Shown here one piece after another: positions 58,118-64,000 of a DNA stretch of 64,000 bases; position 1 is the first letter of the stretch, and the number at the start of each line of letters is the position of its first letter. The DNA lies in the NCBI RefSeq assembly GCF_004295125.1, contig NZ_CP036170.1, positions 124,001 through 188,000 on the forward strand. The letters run 5' to 3'. The stretch is from [Clostridium] scindens ATCC 35704. Lineage in GTDB: Bacteria > Bacillota > Clostridia > Lachnospirales > Lachnospiraceae. A program made the translations under genes and the position numbers. The notes beneath the pieces are model-generated. The model searched no databases and was not told the DNA's origin. It saw only the letters and a list, made by a program, of their open reading frames with translations.

Positions 58118-59044
58118 CTAGTCAAACAACGGCGTTGAGAAATACCTCTCGGCAGTATCAGCTAATATGGTCACAACCGTCTTTCCCGGTCCCAGCTTCT
58201 TTGCAAGACGAAGGGCTGCAGCCACATTGGTTCCGCTGGAGATGCCGCACATGAGGCCTTCCTTTGCCGCCAGTTCCTTTGCCGTCCTCACTGCCTCCTC
58301 ATCTGTGACAATCGCGATATCATCATAGATCTCCTGGTTCAGTATGGCCGGTATGACTCCATCGCCGATTCCCATCTGCAGATGGGATCCCACCTCTTTG
58401 CCGGACAATATTGCGGCATTCTCAGGCTCAATGGCCCAGATCTCCATATCTGGATTTGCTGCCTTAAGGGCTTCGCCGATACCGGTGATGGTTCCGCCTG
58501 TGCCAATGCCGGAGCAGAAGCCATGAATCGGCTTTCCTGCCTGCTCCAGGATTTCCTTTGCCGTCTGTTCCCTGTGGGCTGCGCTGTTCGCTTCATTTTC
58601 AAACTGCTGCGGCACATATACGTTTGGATCTTCCTTTGCCATAGAAAGCGCCGTCTCCATGCACTTTGCAATGCAGTCGCCTATATTCCCCGCATCATGG
58701 ATCAAGATGACCTGAGCGCCGTAATTCTTCACCAGCTTTCTTCTCTCCTCGCTGACAGAATCCGGCATAATGATCACCGTCTTATATCCCTTTACCGCGC
58801 CGATAAGAGCCAGGCCGATCCCCTGGTTTCCACTGGTCGGCTCTACGATAATCGTGTCCTTATGAATAAGCCCTTTCTTCTCGGCTGCTTCAATCATATT
58901 CATTGCTGTGCGCGTCTTGATGGACCCGCCTACATTCACCGCTTCGAACTTTACCAGAACTTCTGCCTCATCCGGCCCCGTCATCCTGTTCAGGCGGATG
59001 AGGGGAGTATTTCCCACTGCTTCTAATACATCATTGTATATCAT
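58118..59044 (-). CDS. cysK: Cysteine synthase (O-acetylserine sulfhydrylase)
   Basis: A PLP enzyme that makes cysteine from O-acetylserine and sulfide. The 308-residue protein has NTPLIRLNRM, the PLP lysine in VNVGGSIKTRTAMNMIEAAE (a variant of the usual SVKDR), EPTSGNQGIGLALIGAVKG, the phosphate-binding GIGTGGTITGIGEALK and MCGISSGTNVAAAL. The SIKTR variant means the preferred acceptor may differ a little from classical CysK, but cysteine synthase is the best call. AAGGAAGG precedes the ATG. Confidence 0.92.
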   Translation of the reverse strand: MIYNDVLEAVGNTPLIRLNRMTGPDEAEVLVKFEAVNVGGSIKTRTAMNMIEAAEKKGLIHKDTIIVEPTSGNQGIGLALIGAVKGYKTVIIMPDSVSEERRKLVKNYGAQVILIHDAGNIGDCIAKCMETALSMAKEDPNVYVPQQFENEANSAAHREQTAKEILEQAGKPIHGFCSGIGTGGTITGIGEALKAANPDMEIWAIEPENAAILSGKEVGSHLQMGIGDGVIPAILNQEIYDDIAIVTDEEAVRTAKELAAKEGLMCGISSGTNVAAALRLAKKLGPGKTVVTILADTAERYFSTPLFD

Positions 59045-59112
59045 TGTTCATGACCTTCCTTTTGTTATTCTTATAATTAGACTATAGAACAAATTGGAAA
59101 ATGTTTCAAGTA

Positions 59113-60000
59113 TTATGCAGATTCCCCGATTCGTTCCCCCATCTTTACGATCGTCTCGTATCCCCTGGCCGTATTCAAAACCAGCTGCTCTTTTGGATGC
59201 ACCGCGCCTTCCTGAAACAGCAGGATCACCGTAGATCCCCCGAATTCGAACCGTCCTTTCTCCTGGCCCCGTCTTACTTCACAGGCCTGATGATAGTTGG
59301 TGATGCGCCCTACCATCAGGGCGCCTACTTCCATCATGAGCACCGTCTTGAAATGCCGGCTTTTTAAAAGAGAATACTCCCTGGTATTCTCTTTGTAGAT
59401 AGGAACCATATCATTGGCCACTGGATTAACGGTATGAAAGACCCCGGGGATATGGATGTTACGGGATTTTCTGCCTTCGTCAATATAGCAGTATCTGTGA
59501 TAGTCGTCCACCGTAAGCCGGAACACGAAGGCCCATCCGCCATCATACCGTTCTGCAAGCCTCCTGGAACGGAGCAGGCTCTCAATCGTATACGGCGTAT
59601 CCTTAATCACAAATGTGCCTTCTCCTGACCTTCCGCTTTTGATAGGATAAACGCTTAACTTCCCGTCACAAGGGCTGGTCAGCGTCTCTTCATCTCCCTG
59701 AGGCATACGATACTGCGGCTTTAACTTTCTGGTAAAGAAATCATTATAGGACGAGAATTCCTGCCTCAGGCAGCAGGAAAGATCAATCCTGTTTTTTCTC
59801 ACAAATGGCCCGATCAGACATCGGGACCAGGGTTGCTCCAGAAGCCAGCCCCCTAATCGGGATACCCCCGGACGTGTCATGGCTTTCAGAAAGATTCTTC
59901 CCGCCCGGCTGGTATACAGGTGCCGAAGCAGTCTGTCCTGCCCGGATTCTTCTATCGTCTCTTTTCCGTCTCTGTCAATATATTTCATCATTTCCTTCAC
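59113..60000 (-). CDS. psd: Phosphatidylserine decarboxylase proenzyme
   Basis: Makes phosphatidylethanolamine. The 295-residue protein is the type II-like bacterial form with the self-cleavage site FGGSTVILLF (G-G-S-T; Ser becomes the pyruvoyl group) and conserved DDYHRYCYIDEG and NPVANDMVPIYKENTREYSL segments. The start may be GTG at 60000 or one of the ATGs at 59991/59988. It follows pssA by 22 nt, so the two PE-synthesis enzymes form one unit. Confidence 0.93.
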   Translation of the reverse strand: MKEMMKYIDRDGKETIEESGQDRLLRHLYTSRAGRIFLKAMTRPGVSRLGGWLLEQPWSRCLIGPFVRKNRIDLSCCLRQEFSSYNDFFTRKLKPQYRMPQGDEETLTSPCDGKLSVYPIKSGRSGEGTFVIKDTPYTIESLLRSRRLAERYDGGWAFVFRLTVDDYHRYCYIDEGRKSRNIHIPGVFHTVNPVANDMVPIYKENTREYSLLKSRHFKTVLMMEVGALMVGRITNYHQACEVRRGQEKGRFEFGGSTVILLFQEGAVHPKEQLVLNTARGYETIVKMGERIGESA

Positions 60001-60022
60001 GCTCCATACCTGTAATGCAAGC

Positions 60023-60697
60023 CTAGTGCACCCATCTTGTGAACCAGGGCCATCCTGCGTGAAAACTGATTCGGTAATTGGTAAAAATCAGCATGATCAG
60101 CACGGCAACGCCAACCACTGCTACCAGGACTGCCAAAGTCGCGTTATTGGGCTTCTTAAGTTTGAAATCTACTACAAACAGGATGCCTACGATAATCAGC
60201 GCCAAAACCAGGCAAAGCCGGAATATGTAATCTGGCACGAAGAACTGTACCATAAATACCAGCGGAAGCACGATCGCCATGGATGTAATCGGCAGCCCGC
60301 GGTAGTATTTCTCCCCAGTCTCCGTCACCAGCGCATTCTTGGCTTCCATCACATTAAAATATGCCAGCCTTACTACGGAATTAACGCAGTATAGGATGAT
60401 TGCCGCAATTCCAATGGGTCCCCGCACTCCCAGCAGATAGCAGATCAGCGCCGGGAACGCGCCGAAGCAGACTACATCGCACAGCGAGTCGATCTGAATT
60501 CCAAAGGCCTTCTCATCCTCGGTCCTGTCTTTCTTAGTACGTGCGATCTTCCCGTCAAACATGTCGCACAGTCCAGAGATCGCAAGGCACAGGATTGCCG
60601 TCTTGAATCTCCCGTGAATTGCCTGCGTCATTCCGAATACGGAAGAGGCAAGGCTTATATACGTTAATACTACCGTGTAATTATAATATCCTATCAT
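60023..60697 (-). CDS. pssA: CDP-diacylglycerol--serine O-phosphatidyltransferase
   Basis: A membrane CDP-alcohol phosphatidyltransferase that supplies phosphatidylserine to Psd. The 224-residue protein has the family motif as GLCDMFDGKIARTKKDRTED followed by KAFGIQIDSLCDVVCFG, giving the D-x2-D-G-x2-A-R...G...D...D set of metal ligands, and about six TM helices. It sits between the UPF0104 gene (31 nt) and psd (22 nt). Confidence 0.93.
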   Translation of the reverse strand: MIGYYNYTVVLTYISLASSVFGMTQAIHGRFKTAILCLAISGLCDMFDGKIARTKKDRTEDEKAFGIQIDSLCDVVCFGAFPALICYLLGVRGPIGIAAIILYCVNSVVRLAYFNVMEAKNALVTETGEKYYRGLPITSMAIVLPLVFMVQFFVPDYIFRLCLVLALIIVGILFVVDFKLKKPNNATLAVLVAVVGVAVLIMLIFTNYRISFHAGWPWFTRWVH

Positions 60698-60728
60698 TCT
60701 TCTTCTCTCTTTTCTTCATTCTTTTCTC

Positions 60729-61760
60729 TTATTCCACAGCCGGATCCCGGCCAATCCTTAAATGGGCGAATAATGTCAGGCCTGCGCAGAGCAGCAGCTG
60801 GATATAATATGCGATACCTCTGCTGAGCACCATTCCCGGCAGCAGCAGCCCCGCCGTAAATACCCCCCTAAAAATGATCAGGAAAAGGTTCTCGCTGATC
60901 CCCATCCCTCCCGGAAGCGGGAGCATATCTACCGATACGGAAACCACTGCCTGCAGCATTACCACGTCATACATATGGGCGCCATGGAGCCCAAAAGCCT
61001 TATATACGAACCAGGTGACAAAAAACAGGGCAAACCTCTGTAGAAATGTAATCGCCAGAACATTTATGATAACCTTTCCATGCGTTCTAAGATACACCGC
61101 CGTTGCATTATACTGATCCATAGATGCGGACAGCCTGCGCGTACGTTCCGGCTTGTACTTTAGGATTCTTAATCGCTCCAGCAGTTTCAGGCATTTCATC
61201 ATGATCCATTTTGCCAGGGCCGGATGAAACGCCAGAACGGACATGGCAATACAGCAGCCAACGTTCAGGGCTACCCCCAGATAGAATACCGGGAGAATCC
61301 CCTCCAAGTACCGGTGAACGAATCCTCTCTGGAAGAACGCCACAAAAAGGCCGATCACTACCAGTACGGACTTATATGTTATTGTAACAATCATCAGAAC
61401 CAATGTCGATACCGGAATGGGAATTTTATTCTTCCGCATATAGTAGATCTGCATTGGCTGGCCTCCGCTTGCCGAGGGCGTGATGGCGCTGAAGAAGAAC
61501 CCCACGCAGGAGTATAGAAAACAGGTCCATCTCTTCTCATGGATCTTCAGCGTGCGAAACATATACCAGATAATTATGGACTCTCCCCATATGAAGATAA
61601 TGACTCCCAGGCCTCCTGGCAGGATGTACCAGGGATTCACCTTAAGGATTGCCCGCATGACCGCTCTAAAATCCTCGCCTTTGAACACGCTGTATAGTGT
61701 CAGCGCGAATACCAGCAGTAGAAAAGCGGTATTGGCAATCTTTTTCTTTTTGCTTGTCAC
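60729..61760 (-). CDS. Lysylphosphatidylglycerol synthase TM region/UPF0104 flippase-like protein
   Basis: A 343-residue protein with about eight TM helices. UPF0104/LPG_synthase_TM marks are GEDFRAVMRAILKVNPWYIL, FFSAITPSASGGQPMQIYYM and the C-terminal SVDMLPLPGGMGISENLFL. MprF's flippase half has the same fold, but no transferase domain follows, so it is probably a lipid-translocating or lipid-linked function of unknown substrate. It starts with GTG overlapping the PAP2 stop by 4 nt (GTGA). Confidence 0.87.
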   Translation of the reverse strand: MTSKKKKIANTAFLLLVFALTLYSVFKGEDFRAVMRAILKVNPWYILPGGLGVIIFIWGESIIIWYMFRTLKIHEKRWTCFLYSCVGFFFSAITPSASGGQPMQIYYMRKNKIPIPVSTLVLMIVTITYKSVLVVIGLFVAFFQRGFVHRYLEGILPVFYLGVALNVGCCIAMSVLAFHPALAKWIMMKCLKLLERLRILKYKPERTRRLSASMDQYNATAVYLRTHGKVIINVLAITFLQRFALFFVTWFVYKAFGLHGAHMYDVVMLQAVVSVSVDMLPLPGGMGISENLFLIIFRGVFTAGLLLPGMVLSRGIAYYIQLLLCAGLTLFAHLRIGRDPAVE

Positions 61761-62473
61761 GCTTCCCCTTCTTTCCTGCTTATTTTTCCCTGCCTGTCAA
61801 AGATTCCCCTGTACAGCCAGTCGAATACCCGCTTCGGGCCGCGGTAAGCCTGCGTATGGAATGCCAGCCAGTAAGTCAGTTCGGCTATGGCAATTCCTCC
61901 AAACGCATCTATGATATAATGCTGCTTCGTCAACTGCGTAGAGACGCAGACCAGCAACGCAAAGATACAGGAAAAGGCCCGGTAAGCCTTAGGAATATTC
62001 TCTCGGCCCCGGATTCCGATATAGCAGAACCAGCTGACCAGGCAATGGATGGACGGAAACAGTCTTGTCGGCTCATCGATACTGTATATCATTCCAAGAA
62101 GCTTCACAAAAATATCGTCTCCCGCCAATACCGGACGCACATTCGTAGTCGGCAGCAGGATGAATATGATGCCGCTGACAATTCGCGATAGCATATCTGC
62201 CGTCACGAACCGGAAGCAGTGTTCTTCTCCCTGCCTTGCAATCAATATATAATTAATGATCCAGAATATATAACAGCCCAGATAAATGACAGTAGCCCCT
62301 GGCACCAGCGGAATCGCCCTATCAACAGGAAGCGTCAGGTCATAGTGCTTCCAGTTTCCTGTCAAGGCTTCCGTTCCGAAATAAACCAGGCTATTCACCG
62401 CCACGCAGGACAACAGCGGAAAAACCGCGTATAGGGGCAGGAACTGCTGGTTTTTTCTTCTCTTGTCAACCAT
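61757..62473 (-). CDS. PAP2-family membrane phosphatase
   Basis: A 238-residue protein with about six TM helices. The late PAP2 signature is visible: SIDEPTRLFPSIHCLVSWFC (motif 2, Ser-x-His) and TKQHYIIDAFGGIAIAEL (motif 3, His and Asp). Motif 1 (KX6RP) is weak. Likely substrates are phosphatidate or undecaprenyl pyrophosphate. It is the first gene of the phospholipid operon PAP2-UPF0104-pssA-psd. Confidence 0.85.
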   Translation of the reverse strand: MVDKRRKNQQFLPLYAVFPLLSCVAVNSLVYFGTEALTGNWKHYDLTLPVDRAIPLVPGATVIYLGCYIFWIINYILIARQGEEHCFRFVTADMLSRIVSGIIFILLPTTNVRPVLAGDDIFVKLLGMIYSIDEPTRLFPSIHCLVSWFCYIGIRGRENIPKAYRAFSCIFALLVCVSTQLTKQHYIIDAFGGIAIAELTYWLAFHTQAYRGPKRVFDWLYRGIFDRQGKISRKEGEA

Positions 62474-62574
62474 ATCTTCTCTCTCCTTCTTACCTGCCTA
62501 CAGGACATTATAACAGACTTTCAGCAAGAAGCGGCATATCTTTAATAATTCTTCATAATTTTCTTTCTAAAAAA

Positions 62575-62617
62575 ATTCCCTGAAGGCAGCGTAACATATA
62601 TTTTGCCTTCAGGGAAT
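62575..62617 (-). terminator. Terminator after niaR
   Basis: Perfect 14-bp stem (ATTCCCTGAAGGCA with TGCCTTCAGGGAAT), followed on the minus strand by TTTTTTT, 22 nt after the stop codon. Confidence 0.88.
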
Positions 62618-62638
62618 CTCTATATACAGTCTGTCATA

Positions 62639-63154
62639 TTATTTGCCACAAGGGACCAGGAAGCCCCTCTGTCTCAAGTCTTCTTCTATCATATCCAGCG
62701 TCTCCTTGCTATCGGCGCTTACACGGTGGTAATGGTAATTCGAAGTAATATTCTTAAGAGGGCTTGACTTGCCGCTGCGGATATCTTCCATGAACTCCGC
62801 CACCTTCCTTCTGGAATTCACGCCAAGCACTGCCTCCATATGGCCATAGACCCGGTGGTTGATCATGACATTCTCCACGCATCCGCCCAGATCGACGATG
62901 GCGCACAGTTCTTCCTCCAGCTGCTCATCCGTATGCTGTACCTTGAAATCCCGGCTCACCGACTTTGGGGCATTCAGAATATACCCCCGGTTAGTAGATA
63001 TTATATCATAGCCGGAAGCCCGGATCAGCGCGATATCCTGTACAATGACCTGACGGCTCACCTCATATCTTAAGGCCAGCTTCGTTCCCGATACCGGAGT
63101 CCTGCTTTCCTTTATCTGTTGGATAATATCCGCCCTTCTATCAGAACCAGTCAT
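62639..63154 (-). CDS. niaR: NAD biosynthesis repressor NiaR (HTH + 3H domain)
   Basis: A niacin-responsive repressor of NAD synthesis and niacin uptake genes. The 171-residue protein has an N-terminal HTH_11 winged helix (RADIIQQIKESRTPVSGTKL; EVSRQVIVQDIALIRASGYD) and a C-terminal 3H domain with its three conserved histidines (INHRVYGHME; YHYHRVSADS). I start at ATG 63154: AGGAGG stands 11 nt upstream, while the GTG at 63166 overlaps that site. It follows nadC by 35 nt, so it probably controls its own operon. Confidence 0.9.
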   Translation of the reverse strand: MTGSDRRADIIQQIKESRTPVSGTKLALRYEVSRQVIVQDIALIRASGYDIISTNRGYILNAPKSVSRDFKVQHTDEQLEEELCAIVDLGGCVENVMINHRVYGHMEAVLGVNSRRKVAEFMEDIRSGKSSPLKNITSNYHYHRVSADSKETLDMIEEDLRQRGFLVPCGK

Positions 63155-63189
63155 TCGTTCTGTCACCTCCTGAAATATTTTTTGTCTTA

Positions 63190-64000
63190 TTATACTACAT
63201 GAAGGTTCTTAAGGGAAATATCCAATATTGGAGCAGAATGGGTCAATGCGCCGCTGGAAATATAATCAACCCCCAGGGATGTCAGGCGGCTGATATTCTC
63301 CTTCGTCACATTGCCTGAGCATTCCGTCTCGGCGCGCCCGTCTATGATGCGGATCGCCTCTTCCATCTCTTCCTGGGACATATTATCCAGCATGATTATG
63401 TCCGCGCCGGCTTCAACCGCTTCCTTGACCATATTAAGATTCTCTACTTCTACCTCTATCTTCCTCACAAAAGGCGCATACTCCTTTGCCATCCGTACCG
63501 CCTTTCCTACGCCGCCTGCTGCTCCGATATGGTTGTCCTTGAGCAAAACCCCGTCTGACAGGTTGTAGCGGTGGTTATACCCGCCGCCTACGCGGACTGC
63601 GTATTTTTCGAAGATCCTCATATTGGGGGTCGTCTTCCTGGTATCCAGAAGTTTTGTCCCGCTGCCTTCCAGGAGCGCTGCCACGGAATGGGTATAGGTG
63701 GCGATGCCGCTCATCCTCTGCAGATAGTTAAGCGCAACCCGTTCACCGGACAGCAGAACACGGATGTCCCCCTTCACCTTTCCCATAAGCTGGCCCTTCT
63801 TTACTTCATCTCCATCCTTACAGTAAAGTTCTACCCTGACCTTTGCATCCAGAAGTTCAAACACCCTGCCAAATACCTCCAGGCCTGCAATGATGCCATC
63901 CTGCTTGCAGATCAGATCCACTTCTCCTTCTGCCGCTTCCTTCATTACGGCATTCGTCGTAACGTCCTCGCTTGAAATGTCTTCTCTTAGCGCTTCCCTG
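63190..64000 (-). CDS. nadC: Nicotinate-nucleotide pyrophosphorylase (carboxylating), 5' end cut off by the window
   Basis: Converts quinolinate and PRPP to nicotinate mononucleotide in de novo NAD synthesis. The frame stays open to base 64000, giving REALREDISSEDVTTNAVMK before the rest, so the start lies beyond the edge; only about 15-20 residues are missing. Motifs: MSGIATYTHSVAALLEG, LLDTRKTTPNMRIFEKYAVR, GGGYNHRYNLSDGVLLKDNH (substrate-binding core), IEVEVENLNMVKEAVEAGAD (in part) and ADIIMLDNMS. It is followed by niaR, consistent with a nad operon continuing to the right. Confidence 0.95.
   Translation of the reverse strand, partial: REALREDISSEDVTTNAVMKEAAEGEVDLICKQDGIIAGLEVFGRVFELLDAKVRVELYCKDGDEVKKGQLMGKVKGDIRVLLSGERVALNYLQRMSGIATYTHSVAALLEGSGTKLLDTRKTTPNMRIFEKYAVRVGGGYNHRYNLSDGVLLKDNHIGAAGGVGKAVRMAKEYAPFVRKIEVEVENLNMVKEAVEAGADIIMLDNMSQEEMEEAIRIIDGRAETECSGNVTKENISRLTSLGVDYISSGALTHSAPILDISLKNLHVV

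Noticed and set aside
1-64000. CRISPR arrays, tRNA or rRNA genes, prophage
   Set aside because: No regularly spaced repeats, no cloverleaf-like sequences and no rRNA or phage structural gene motifs were recognised by reading; a dedicated scan could still find a weak case.

Overview
The window looks like a chromosomal segment of an anaerobic Firmicute of the Lachnospiraceae (Clostridium cluster XIVa; Dorea and [Clostridium] scindens-like relatives are plausible, but this is inferred from gene content and cannot be proven here). Supporting signs are strong AGGAGG ribosome-binding sites, a tRNA-Phe-type T-box in front of pheST, a 6S RNA of clostridial type, oxygen-independent cobalamin genes, ATP-type PEP carboxykinase, FeoAB iron uptake, a DUF6465 protein and peptidases typical of gut fermenters. 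Nearly all genes are on the minus strand. The plus-strand genes are one response regulator/kinase pair, feoAB and one insertion sequence.

Region by region. (1) 1-10.7 kb holds a tightly overlapped anaerobic cobalamin operon, read right to left: an 82-residue unknown, a Cu/Zn-SOD-like gene, then cbiD, cbiL, cbiF, cbiG, cbiH, a cbiJ-cbiE-cbiT triple fusion, cbiA, cobT, cobU and cobS, the last running off the left edge. (2) 10.8-23.3 kb is an accessory and regulatory region. It has a wrecked MerR/TipAS gene, two paralogous two-component system plus ABC exporter modules, a decayed AraC fragment and a GNAT-YoaP acetyltransferase. Both ABC promoters carry the same tandem direct-repeat operator at identical spacing. 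(3) 23.4-29.9 kb is the pheS-pheT-sppA-RDD-queA transcription unit under T-box control. (4) 29.9-34.5 kb holds a YihY membrane protein, a SpoIID/LytB-domain protein, the 6S RNA gene and pckA. (5) 34.5-41.2 kb holds leuC-leuD-nhaC-thrC plus a small membrane protein, preceded by a thioester-domain-type surface protein with a long structured leader. (6) 41.2-47.3 kb holds a CmpB-like membrane protein, feoAB, a PHP hydrolase, a 57-residue membrane protein, a DUF4203 protein and an AT-rich, gene-poor island next to a transposase remnant. (7) 47.3-52.8 kb is a proline-peptide utilisation module: two M24 peptidases, a POT peptide transporter and a proline iminopeptidase-like hydrolase. (8) 52.9-54.5 kb is an IS91-like HUH insertion sequence of clearly lower GC. 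(9) 54.5-64 kb holds a histone-tail-like DUF6465 protein, a putative manganese exporter, a cytidylate kinase-like protein, an amidohydrolase fragment, TetR, cysK, a phospholipid operon (PAP2, UPF0104, pssA, psd) and nadC-niaR, with nadC running off the right edge.

The most interesting signals are the shared operator of the duplicated sensor/ABC modules, the SOD-headed cobalamin operon without a cobalamin riboswitch, the structured leader of the surface protein, the promoter-hairpin transcript in the AT-rich island, and a palindrome common to the leaders of the M24 peptidase and the peptide transporter. No tRNA, rRNA or CRISPR array was recognised. All family assignments come from reading motifs by eye, with no database search.
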